This document shows positions 1 to 5,210 of a DNA stretch of 7,501 nt, piece by piece (within the stretch, counting starts at the first letter, position 1; each line of letters starts with the position of its first letter). The notes beneath the pieces were generated by a model. It did not search any database. It was given only the letters and a program-made list of their open reading frames with translations, and was not told where the DNA came from. Origin of the DNA: Methanobrevibacter sp. (lineage in GTDB: Archaea > Methanobacteriota > Methanobacteria > Methanobacteriales > Methanobacteriaceae); assembly GCA_009784145.1 (NCBI GenBank), contig WRCI01000081.1, positions 1 through 7,501 of the forward strand, read 5' to 3'. A program made the translations under genes and the position numbers.

Positions 1-30
1 ATCTTATTTATTATTTTAAATTTTATTTAA

Positions 31-145
31 TTAAATTCATTTTTAATAGAATATTAAATTCATTTTTAATAGAATATTAAATTAATTTTTAATAGAATAT
101 TAAATTAATTTTTAATAAAATATTAAATTAATTTTTAATAAAATA
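31..145. repeat. 23-bp tandem repeat, five copies
   Basis: Five contiguous 23-bp units start at 31, 54, 77, 100 and 123, all built on TTAAATT(C/A)ATTTTTAATA(G/A)AATA. Units 1 and 2 have C at position 8, units 3 to 5 have A there. Units 1 to 3 end in AGAATA, units 4 and 5 in AAAATA. The variants therefore change stepwise along the array, as expected from successive slippage or unequal duplication. There is no spacer between units, so this is not CRISPR. The rest of the gene-free stretch 1-372 is A/T-rich sequence with candidate promoter elements near 229-262. Confidence 0.9.
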
Positions 146-228
146 TTTTTAAATATTTTTAATTTATTTGCTGTTATTTTTTTATAATCACTTTTAATAA
201 TGTTTTATAATTTAAATTATTGTATAAA

Positions 229-262
229 TTTATATACTTAAATAAAAATATATATTTATATA
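229..262 (+). promoter_or_regulatory. candidate archaeal promoter (two TATA elements) for the 373-1329 gene
   Basis: The exact archaeal TATA-box consensus TTTATATA occurs at 229-236 and again at 255-262. The second is preceded by an A-rich stretch that could act as the BRE. Initiation about 25 nt downstream of the second box would give a leader of roughly 85-90 nt. The surroundings are so A/T-rich that chance matches are likely, so which box is used, if either, is inference. Confidence 0.35.
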
Positions 263-372
263 ATATATTAATGGAATTGTATCATTTAGTAAAATAAAAT
301 CAATTAGAAAAATACAATTACATATAGAATTATCATGGCTAATTGGCATTGTTTTAATATGGAGGATTATTT

Positions 373-1329
373 GTGAAAGCTGTTAATGTAGGAGTTATTG
401 GAGTTGGAGCTATGGGATTAAACCATGCTCGAGTATACGACAGGTTGGAAAATGCTAATCTTATTGCAGTTTCAGATGTTAGTGAAACTACTTTAAATTA
501 TGTTAGTGAAAAATATGATGTTAAAGGATATCTTGAATATGAAGATTTATTAAAAGATTCTAAAATTGAAATGGTTAGTATATGTGTTCCTACCACTCAC
601 CACTTTTCAGTTGTTATGAAAGCTATTGAAAATGATAAACATGTTTTAGTGGAAAAACCAATAGCATTTACATTAGAAGAAGCTGAAAAGATGATAGCTT
701 TTGCTAAAGAAAAAGAGGTTTTATTAAGCACTGGTCATGTAGAAAGATTTAATCCAGCAGTTCAAAAAGCAAAAGAGCTTATTGAAATGGGTGTTATTGG
801 TGATGTTGTTTCTGCTTCTGCAAAAAGAGTTGGTCCTTTTCCTCCAAGGATAAAAGATGTAGGAGTAACTATAGATTTAGCTATACATGATTTAGATGTA
901 ATGTACTATTTATTCAATGAAAATCCTACTAAAGTTTTTGCAACTATGGGAAGTATTCTTGAAAAATGTGAATATGAAGACCATGCTGAAATTATGATTA
1001 AATTTGCAAATGGAAGTACAGGTTTATTGGAAGTTAATTGGCTTACTCCATATAAAAGAAGAGCATTAGAAGTTACAGGAACTGGTGGAATAATAGCTAT
1101 TGATTATATAGACCAAAGTATTGATGTAAATGGTAAATTTGCTCAAAAAGTAGAGATAACTCATAAAGAACCCCTGTTAGATGAATTAGATTCATTTTTA
1201 AATTCTATTATCAATGATGAAGAAGTAGAAATTAGTGGGGAAGATGGTTTAAACGCTCTTAAAATGGTTTTAGCAGCTAATAAATCTTCAAGAGAAGGAA
1301 TTCCTGTTGGTTTAGAAGAAATAAAGTGA
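373..1329 (+). CDS. Gfo/Idh/MocA family NAD(P)-dependent oxidoreductase, possible UDP-N-acetylglucosamine 3-dehydrogenase type
   Basis: This is a complete 318-residue cytoplasmic dehydrogenase, the usual size for the family. The N-terminal Rossmann domain has GVGAMG at residues 10-15, an acidic residue ending strand 2 (D35), and the family signature EKP at 94-96. The C-terminal alpha/beta substrate domain follows, with DLAIHDLD at 168-175 carrying the expected catalytic histidine H172. The stretch GHVERFNP at 121-128 resembles the subgroup that oxidises the 3-hydroxyl of UDP-GlcNAc (GnnA-like) on the way to diacetamido sugars for glycans. That substrate is inference, since family members act on many sugars and the partner aminotransferase is not adjacent. 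The GTG start at 373 is supported by GGAGG at 361-365 with 7-nt spacing. The gene stands alone, and its neighbours do not reveal the pathway. Confidence 0.9.
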   Translation: MKAVNVGVIGVGAMGLNHARVYDRLENANLIAVSDVSETTLNYVSEKYDVKGYLEYEDLLKDSKIEMVSICVPTTHHFSVVMKAIENDKHVLVEKPIAFTLEEAEKMIAFAKEKEVLLSTGHVERFNPAVQKAKELIEMGVIGDVVSASAKRVGPFPPRIKDVGVTIDLAIHDLDVMYYLFNENPTKVFATMGSILEKCEYEDHAEIMIKFANGSTGLLEVNWLTPYKRRALEVTGTGGIIAIDYIDQSIDVNGKFAQKVEITHKEPLLDELDSFLNSIINDEEVEISGEDGLNALKMVLAANKSSREGIPVGLEEIK

Positions 1330-1403
1330 TTTATTATTGAAAAAATTATTGGAAAGAATTATTGTAAGAATAAAAATAGTATAACTATTATTATAATTGT
1401 TCT

Positions 1404-1546
1404 GATTATTATTGTAATTGTTTAAAGGATTATTATTGTAATTGTTTAAAGGATTATTATTGTAATTGTTTAAAGGATTATTATTATTTAAGGATTATTA
1501 TTATTATTTAAGGATTATTATTATTTAAGGATTATTATTATTTAAG
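1404..1546. repeat. compound tandem repeat (24 bp x3, then 17/20/17/17 bp) upstream of gfcR
   Basis: Three identical 24-bp units lie at 1404-1427, 1428-1451 and 1452-1475. They begin GATTATTATTGTAATTG and end TTTAAAG. Four shorter related units follow without a gap at 1476-1492, 1493-1512, 1513-1529 and 1530-1546, each GATTATTATTATTTAAG (the 20-bp one has an extra ATT). The short unit looks like an internally deleted form of the long one. The array fills most of the gap between the dehydrogenase and gfcR and ends 20 bp before the gfcR ribosome binding site, so it lies in the promoter or leader of a predicted regulator gene. Confidence 0.9.
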
Positions 1547-1575
1547 GGTTATTATTATCATTATATGGTGGAAAC

Positions 1576-2193
1576 ATGAATCGAGAATTAATTAAAAAAG
1601 CACATAAACTTAGAAAACAAGGTTTTACTGTTGGAGAAATAGCTGATGAGCTTAATGTATCTATGGACACAGCTCAATGGTTAAATGTGCAAAAGCTAGA
1701 TAAAGAAGAAAAAAGAGAAAATGTCCCAGTAGATTTTGCTATTAATTGGAATAGTTTAGGAGGTACTTCTTCAAGACTTAGGCATGTTTCTGCAGCATTA
1801 GGTGACATGGCTTTAGCTCATGGAGAAGTAGATGCTATTGTAGGAATAGCTGTTAGTGGAATACCATTTGCAACAATGATAGCTGATTTTTTAGATTTAG
1901 AAGAAGGTTTCATCACTGCATTATCAGTCTTCCATCCAGTAAAACATAGAAAAGAAGGTGATGAAGTTTTAGAAGGAACTATTAGTGAAAATTTCGCTTC
2001 AGTGTCTGGAAAAAGAGTAATCATAGTTGATGATGTTATAACCAGTGGAAAAACTGTAACTAGTGCTATCCAAGCTATTAAAGATAATGGTGGAGAACCA
2101 ATAGTTGTAACAGTATTAATTGATAAGGTAGGAATCTCTGAAATAGAAGGAGTTCCAGTAGAATCTTTAATACAAGTTAATAGATTAGATTAA
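1576..2193 (+). CDS. gfcR: GfcR-type regulator: HTH plus orotate phosphoribosyltransferase-like (PyrE-like) protein
   Basis: The 205-residue protein has an N-terminal helix-turn-helix (about 17-37, [20 protein letters not shown]) joined to a type I phosphoribosyltransferase fold (about 50-205). The PRPP-binding loop [13 protein letters not shown] is intact at 148-160, and [11 protein letters not shown] at 89-99 matches the loop that precedes it in this fold. The architecture and length match the archaeal PyrE-like family. A haloarchaeal member, GfcR, is known as a transcriptional activator of sugar-catabolism genes, and the PRTase domain is thought to sense a ligand rather than make OMP. What it controls in a methanogen is unknown; control of central carbon or nucleotide genes is inference. 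The ATG at 1576 follows GGTGG at 1567-1571. Just before the ribosome binding site lies a seven-unit tandem repeat that could be an autoregulatory target. Confidence 0.9.
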   Translation: MNRELIKKAHKLRKQGFTVGEIADELNVSMDTAQWLNVQKLDKEEKRENVPVDFAINWNSLGGTSSRLRHVSAALGDMALAHGEVDAIVGIAVSGIPFATMIADFLDLEEGFITALSVFHPVKHRKEGDEVLEGTISENFASVSGKRVIIVDDVITSGKTVTSAIQAIKDNGGEPIVVTVLIDKVGISEIEGVPVESLIQVNRLD

Positions 2194-2219
2194 AATAATT
2201 TAAAATCTATTATTGAGTT

Positions 2220-2240
2220 ATTTTTTTATTTTTATTTATA
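2220..2240 (+). terminator. T-rich archaeal terminator after gfcR
   Basis: About 27 nt after the gfcR stop codon the strand reads ATTTTTTTATTTTTATTTATA, with a T7 and a T5 run. Oligo-T on the non-template strand without a strong hairpin is the usual archaeal termination signal. The following 29-bp repeats add three more T-rich blocks, so termination may be spread over 2220-2330. Confidence 0.55.
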
Positions 2241-2242
2241 TC

Positions 2243-2335
2243 TTAATTTCATTTTTAGTTTTTTTATTTTTTTAATTTCATTTTTAGTTTTTTTATTTTT
2301 TTAATTTCATTTTTAGTTTTTTTATTTTTTTAATT
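2243..2335. repeat. 29-bp tandem repeat, 3.2 copies
   Basis: Units of 29 bp start at 2245, 2274 and 2303. Each begins AATTTCATTTTTAG and continues with two T-runs separated by a single A. The copies are identical, which points to recent expansion. Every copy brings fresh oligo-T tracts, so the array also multiplies terminator-like sequence between gfcR and the secreted-protein gene. Confidence 0.9.
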
Positions 2336-2360
2336 ATTAATTGAATATTTATTTGTTTTT

Positions 2361-2422
2361 TAGAAAATGTTATAATATAAAGTGATATAATAGAAAATTT
2401 TATAATAGATTAAAGTAATATA
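2361..2422 (+). promoter_or_regulatory. duplicated promoter-like segment upstream of the secreted-protein gene
   Basis: Segments 2361-2390 and 2391-2422 are imperfect copies of each other. Both start TAGAAAAT(G/T)TTATAATA and end in AAGT(G)ATATA-like sequence. Each holds an A-rich BRE-like stretch (AGAAAA) followed by a TATA-like TTATAATA. Initiation about 25 nt past the first box would give a leader of about 55-60 nt. The duplication is visible; promoter activity is inference from position and consensus. Confidence 0.45.
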
Positions 2423-2456
2423 AATTAGTTAATAAAAAAATTTAGGTGATAATCTA

Positions 2457-2837
2457 ATGATAAAAAAAAGATACATAATCGGAATAGTCTTAGTTTTGCT
2501 CATATTTTGCGCAACAGTAAGTGCTATTGACGCTGTTTCAGCAGCAAAGTATAAAAAAATAGATTCTAACAAATATACTGCTGATAATGGAGCCATAGTT
2601 AAATATACTACATCTTTCAATGGAAAAACTGTGAAGATGGTTAATAAGGTTTATACAAAAAATTCAAAATATCTTGGTAGTCAGACTTATTATCTAACTA
2701 AAACTAGTAAGACACAACTTAAAATAAAAGTTGTAACACGTGTAAAAGGAAGTCCTCCTAAAGTAGAATCAGGTTTTGGAAAAACAAAGTTAAGTGCTAA
2801 GTCATATTATCTAAAAAAAGTCAAACCTAAAGGTTAA
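2457..2837 (+). CDS. small secreted lysine- and tyrosine-rich protein of unknown function
   Basis: I do not recognise this 126-residue protein. Its N terminus is a clear Sec signal peptide: basic MIKKR, a hydrophobic core at residues 7-22 (IIGIVLVLLIFCATVS), then candidate cleavage sites after A23 or after A29 (AVSA before AKYKK). The cysteine at 18 is in the core without a proper lipobox, so a lipoprotein is unlikely. The mature part is about 97-103 residues, strongly basic, without cysteine, rich in Tyr/Thr/Ser/Lys with alternating patterns that suggest beta strands. There is no second membrane segment or wall anchor. The ATG at 2457 has a strong SD, AGGTGAT, ending 6 nt upstream. A hairpin terminator follows at once, so it is transcribed alone. 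A cell-surface or extracellular role is the most that can be inferred. Confidence 0.85.
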   Translation: MIKKRYIIGIVLVLLIFCATVSAIDAVSAAKYKKIDSNKYTADNGAIVKYTTSFNGKTVKMVNKVYTKNSKYLGSQTYYLTKTSKTQLKIKVVTRVKGSPPKVESGFGKTKLSAKSYYLKKVKPKG

Positions 2838-2838
2838 T

Positions 2839-2880
2839 AGGAGTAAAAATTTAATATAGAATTTTTTAATACTCCTTTTT
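2839..2880 (+). terminator. hairpin plus T-tract terminator after the secreted-protein gene
   Basis: AGGAGTA at 2839-2845 pairs perfectly with TACTCCT at 2870-2876 across a 24-nt A/T loop, and the right arm runs directly into TTTTT (2876-2880) and further T-runs. The arm begins 2 nt after the stop codon. This bacterial-style layout is clearer than at the other genes here. The same right-hand T-runs would also serve as an archaeal oligo-T terminator. Confidence 0.65.
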
Positions 2881-2967
2881 CTATTTTTTATACTTTAATT
2901 TTTTATTAATTTTTAATTAATTCTTTTTCAATTTTTTATTAATTCTTTATTAATTTTTCAATAAACC

Positions 2968-2990
2968 ATTATTATTATTATTATTATTAT
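2968..2990. repeat. ATT trinucleotide microsatellite
   Basis: Seven full ATT units and a partial one run without interruption from 2968 to 2990. The tract is outside any gene, so length changes would not alter a protein. Confidence 0.9.
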
Positions 2991-3042
2991 AATCATTTTT
3001 TGCGAGTTTATTGGGTAATTAAAGATATATTTTATATTTTTT

Positions 3043-3125
3043 TTATAATTTTTATATACAATTTTTTTATAATTTATATATAATTTATATATAATTTTTA
3101 TAATTTATATACAATTTTTTATAAT
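3043..3125. repeat. imperfect A/T-rich repeats (TATAATTTATATA family)
   Basis: The stretch is built from variants of TATAATTTATATACAA and TATAATTTATATATAA separated by T-runs of different length. The TATATACAATTTTTT form occurs near 3053 and 3107, with the TATATAA forms between. The period is irregular, so this is a degenerate low-complexity array rather than a precise tandem repeat. Confidence 0.6.
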
Positions 3126-3178
3126 AATGATATTAGAATATAATAAGGATATTATAAACATTAATAAGAACGAAATTT

Positions 3179-3194
3179 TTAAGAAATTTCTTAA
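3179..3194. promoter_or_regulatory. 16-bp perfect palindrome, possible operator
   Basis: TTAAGAAATTTCTTAA at 3179-3194 is a perfect palindrome with GAAATTTC at its core. It lies about 25 bp upstream of the candidate prf1 promoter, where an archaeal activator or an upstream element could act. Being mostly A/T it may be chance; the protein that would bind it is unknown. Confidence 0.3.
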
Positions 3195-3217
3195 TTTAAA
3201 GTAATGATACTGATTAT

Positions 3218-3231
3218 AAAAAGCTTAAATA
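3218..3231 (+). promoter_or_regulatory. candidate BRE/TATA promoter for prf1
   Basis: AAAAAGCTTAAATA at 3218-3231 has the layout of an archaeal promoter: a purine-rich BRE (AAAAAG) directly before a TATA-like CTTAAATA. Initiation near 3255 would leave a leader of about 190 nt before prf1, which is long. A closer A/T-rich box around 3328-3335 is an alternative. Confidence 0.35.
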
Positions 3232-3363
3232 GATATAACTATATATTATAGAATTTACAAATTTATAAAGGTATATATTATTACTTAGTATTTTAACTAT
3301 AAAAATTAGCTAAAATTATAAGAATATCTTATATGATATAGAATTTTTATTTATCATACTTTT

Positions 3364-3435
3364 ATTATTATAAAGTTATAGGATTATAGAGTTATATTAT
3401 TATAAAGTTATATAATTATAGAGTTATATTATTAT
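3364..3435. repeat. 32-bp direct repeat running into the prf1 ribosome binding site
   Basis: Two near-identical 32-bp copies lie at 3364-3395 and 3396-3427, differing at two adjacent bases (GG versus TA). A third, partial copy begins at 3428, where ATTATTATAAAGTTA is replaced by ATTATTATGGAGTGA. The SD of prf1 therefore sits at the position of the repeat's AAAG, as if the array had expanded from, or into, the translation start region. Confidence 0.85.
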
Positions 3436-3447
3436 GGAGTGAAAATA

Positions 3448-4677
3448 TTGTCAGAAGTATCTTCAAAGGAATTATATGAGTTTAAAAAGACCCTCAAAGA
3501 ATTATCTGAAAAAAAAGGGAGAGGAACTGAGTTAGTATCAGTTTACATACCTCATGATCGCCAAATTAGTGATGTTGCTAAACATATGCGTGAAGAACTT
3601 TCTCAGAGTGCTAACATTAAAAGTAAACAAACCAAAAAAAATGTTCAATCTGCAATTGAAGTTATTGTTCAAAGACTTAGATTATTCCCAAAACCTCCTG
3701 AAAAAGGTCTTGTTCTTTTTGTTGGAATGATTCCAAAAGGAGGACCAGGTACAGAAAAGATGGAAACATATGTGTTTGAACCACCTGAACCAATTCAAAC
3801 TTATACTTATCATTGTAATTCTGAATTCTTTTTAGAGCCCTTACAACATATGATGGATGTTAAAGAGGTTTATGGATTAGCTGTTATTGATAGAAAAGAA
3901 GCCACTATAGCTAGTTTAAAAGGAAAAAGAGTAGATATAATAAAACATTTAACTAGTGGGGTTCCTGGAAAACATAAAGCAGGAGGTCAGTCACAAAGAA
4001 GATTTGATAGATTAATTGATTTAGCTGCTCATGAGTTTAAAAAACGTATTGGGGAATATATGAATGATGCTTTTTTATCTATTGAAGACCTTAAAGGAAT
4101 TATTCTTGGAGGTCCAGGCCATACAAAAGAAGAGTTTCTTAAAGGAGATTATCTTCAATATGAACTTAAAAACAAGGTAATTACTACAATAGACACATCT
4201 TACACTGGTGAATTTGGAATAAGAGAAGTTATTGATAAATCAATGGATGTTCTTGAAGAAATAGATGTTATGCAAGAAAAACAACTTGTTCAAAAGTTTC
4301 TTAAAGAACTAATTGATGAACGTGGATTAGCTGCTTATGGTGAAGAAGAAGTTAGAAATTATCTTCAAATGGGTGCTGTAGATATTCTTCTTATTTCAGA
4401 AGATCTCACTCATAAAAGAAAAACAATGAGATGTTTAAATTGTGCACATGAAACTAAAGTCACTTATAAAGACCCCCATGATGATGATGAAATTGTATGT
4501 AATGGTTGTGGAGATAGGATGAAAGTTCATGATGTAAAAGACCTTGTTGATGATTTTGTTAAAATGGCTGAAGAAGTTGATTCTGATATTGAAATTATTT
4601 CCACTGAAACTGAAGAAGGAATGCAATTATTTAAAGCATTTGGTGGAATTGCAGCTATTTTAAGATATAGAGTCTAA
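3448..4677 (+). CDS. prf1: archaeal peptide chain release factor 1 (aRF1)
   Basis: This factor reads all three stop codons in the ribosomal A site and triggers hydrolysis of peptidyl-tRNA. Counting from the TTG start (409 residues, normal for aRF1), domain 1 has the stop-recognition motifs NIKS at 56-59 and YHCNSEF (YxCxxxF) at 121-127. Domain 2 has the catalytic GGQ at 179-181 within [11 protein letters not shown]. Domain 3 has the minidomain cysteines C329/C332 and C351/C354, and the protein ends [15 protein letters not shown] at 3439 is in frame but lies inside the SD GGAGTG (3436-3441). The TTG at 3448 is correctly spaced 6 nt after it and starts the protein [11 protein letters not shown]. 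The last codons are the first copy of a tandem repeat, and a second in-frame stop (TAG, 4690-4692) lies shortly after the TAA. Confidence 0.97.
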   Translation: MSEVSSKELYEFKKTLKELSEKKGRGTELVSVYIPHDRQISDVAKHMREELSQSANIKSKQTKKNVQSAIEVIVQRLRLFPKPPEKGLVLFVGMIPKGGPGTEKMETYVFEPPEPIQTYTYHCNSEFFLEPLQHMMDVKEVYGLAVIDRKEATIASLKGKRVDIIKHLTSGVPGKHKAGGQSQRRFDRLIDLAAHEFKKRIGEYMNDAFLSIEDLKGIILGGPGHTKEEFLKGDYLQYELKNKVITTIDTSYTGEFGIREVIDKSMDVLEEIDVMQEKQLVQKFLKELIDERGLAAYGEEEVRNYLQMGAVDILLISEDLTHKRKTMRCLNCAHETKVTYKDPHDDDEIVCNGCGDRMKVHDVKDLVDDFVKMAEEVDSDIEIISTETEEGMQLFKAFGGIAAILRYRV

Positions 4678-4736
4678 GTTTTTAAGATATAGAATCTAAG
4701 TTTTTAAGATATAGAATCTAAGTTTTTAGGATTTAG
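4658..4736. repeat. 22-bp tandem repeat extending from the 3' end of prf1
   Basis: Units at 4658-4679, 4680-4701 and 4702-4723 share the core AAGATATAGA(G/A)TCTAAGT. A decayed partial unit lies at 4724-4736. The first unit is coding: it specifies the final residues of aRF1 and its TAA. Units 2 and 3 are identical to each other and differ from unit 1 by one G to A change. The coding end is conserved in the family, so the array most likely arose by duplication of the gene tail outward. The period is not a multiple of three. Confidence 0.92.
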
Positions 4737-4753
4737 TCAAGTGGTTTAATTTT

Positions 4754-4767
4754 AATTAATTTTTTTT
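4754..4767 (+). terminator. oligo-T terminator after prf1
   Basis: A run of eight T (4760-4767) within AATTAATTTTTTTT lies about 80 nt after the prf1 stop, beyond the tandem repeat. It is the longest T-run in this spacer and fits archaeal oligo-T termination. No strong hairpin precedes it. Confidence 0.45.
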
Positions 4768-4795
4768 AAATTCATAATAAAATATTTTAATAGTA

Positions 4796-4806
4796 ATATA
4801 TAAATA
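4796..4806 (+). promoter_or_regulatory. candidate TATA box for vapBC
   Basis: ATATATAAATA at 4796-4806 lies just upstream of the 19-bp repeat array. If used, transcription would start near 4830 and the mRNA leader would carry most of the repeats. Identification rests on consensus and position only. Confidence 0.3.
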
Positions 4807-4807
4807 T

Positions 4808-4939
4808 GAATAATCATATAATATATGTAAAATCATATTCTTAATGTAAAATCATATTTTTAATGTAAAGTCATAGTGTTGATTTAAAATCATAGTGTTG
4901 ATGTAAAAAACATTCTTACTGTAGAAACACACAATTAAT
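4808..4939. repeat. 19-bp tandem repeat, seven units, ending at the vapB ribosome binding site
   Basis: Units start at 4808, 4827, 4846, 4865, 4884, 4903 (18 bp) and 4921. Typical forms are GTAAAATCATATTCTTAAT and GTAAAGTCATAGTGTTGAT. The middle units share AA(A/G)TCATA; the first and the last two are more diverged. The last unit ends at 4939, one base before the SD GGAGGTG of vapB. An array of equally spaced direct repeats in front of an autoregulated toxin-antitoxin operon could be a multi-site operator, though it could equally be a neutral minisatellite like others in this window. Confidence 0.85.
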
Positions 4940-4950
4940 GGAGGTGTGTT
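4926..4950 (+). promoter_or_regulatory. inverted repeat around the vapB Shine-Dalgarno (operator or RNA hairpin)
   Basis: AACACAC at 4926-4932 is the exact reverse complement of GTGTGTT at 4944-4950, separated by an 11-nt loop that contains GGAG. As RNA this makes a 7-bp stem with three G-C pairs: the SD GGAGGTG (4940-4946) is half in the loop and half in the stem. As DNA it is a two-fold symmetric site suited to a ribbon-helix-helix dimer such as VapB. Either role would lower expression; which applies cannot be told from sequence. Confidence 0.55.
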
Positions 4951-4952
4951 AT

Positions 4953-5210
4953 ATGAGTTCTCAAAGGGTTAGAACTACTTTAAATATTGAAAAAAATTTA
5001 ATGAAAGCTATTAAATTAACTGCAATCAATGAAGAAAAAACTCAGACTGAAATAATCAATGAAACTCTTAAAAAAGAATTCATTGATGTTCAAAAACCTA
5101 ATAATGAAGTTAGACAACCATTATCTGAAATGGCAGGAATTTTTAAAGCAAAAAAACCTTTTAATAGTGTTAAATTGATTAAAAAAATAGAGCATGGTGA
5201 TGATAATTGA
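4953..5210 (+). CDS. vapB: VapB-like ribbon-helix-helix antitoxin
   Basis: The predicted 85-residue protein is the antitoxin of the pair: it should bind and neutralise the downstream PIN toxin and repress their shared promoter. Residues 6-12 (VRTTLNI) fit the DNA-binding beta strand of a ribbon-helix-helix dimer, followed by helices at about 13-27 and 30-43. The tail from about 56 to 80 (PLSEMAGIFKAKKPF...) resembles the toxin-binding segment of such antitoxins. The ATG at 4953 is chosen because GGAGGTG at 4940-4946 lies 6 nt before it. The in-frame ATG at 4938 overlaps that SD and would add only five residues. The vapC start codon overlaps its stop codon. The assignment to VapB, rather than another RHH antitoxin group, rests mainly on the partner. 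Confidence 0.85.
   Translation: MSSQRVRTTLNIEKNLMKAIKLTAINEEKTQTEIINETLKKEFIDVQKPNNEVRQPLSEMAGIFKAKKPFNSVKLIKKIEHGDDN

Larger units (their letters stand above)
2881..3438. other. long gene-free A/T-rich spacer before prf1
   Basis: No reading frame with a credible start and ribosome binding site, and no tRNA or rRNA, was seen on either strand. It holds an (ATT) microsatellite at 2968-2990 of seven and two-thirds units, and imperfect repeats at 3043-3125 based on TATAATTTATATA(C/T)AA. It also holds a 16-bp perfect palindrome at 3179-3194, a candidate promoter at 3218-3231 and a 32-bp duplication at 3364-3435. The few G/C-containing words (TGCGAGTTTATTGGG near 3001-3015) do not form a recognisable RNA. 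Confidence 0.6.

Noticed and set aside
31..145. CRISPR array or replication iterons
   Set aside because: Units are contiguous with no unique spacers and no cas gene is present; there is no replication initiator gene or origin feature nearby.
1375..1389. Hairpin AATAGT-ATA-ACTATT after the dehydrogenase gene
   Set aside because: The stem is only 6 bp, nearly all A-T, and no T-run follows, so it is too weak to call a terminator.
1818..2024. Antisense open frame of 68 codons inside gfcR
   Set aside because: It lies wholly opposite the PRTase core, has no ribosome binding site and its product resembles nothing; it is a shadow of the real gene.
2429..2620. Antisense open frame of 63 codons over the secreted-protein signal peptide
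   Set aside because: The hydrophobic look comes from the complement of the signal-peptide codons; there is no SD and the plus-strand gene is well supported.
2881..3438. A small RNA or hidden gene in the 560-bp spacer
   Set aside because: I found no stable G/C-containing fold, no tRNA-like cloverleaf and no frame with an SD; the sequence is low-complexity A/T repeats.
3439..3447. GTG 3439 as the start of prf1
   Set aside because: It overlaps the SD GGAGTG, leaving no ribosome binding site upstream; TTG 3448 has correct spacing and begins the expected sequence.
4435..4626. Antisense open frame of 63 codons in the 3' part of prf1
   Set aside because: It is opposite the conserved zinc minidomain of aRF1 and lacks a start context.
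4938..4952. ATG 4938 as the start of vapB
   Set aside because: It shares its G with the SD GGAGGTG; the ATG at 4953 is spaced 6 nt after that SD and gives a normal RHH N terminus.
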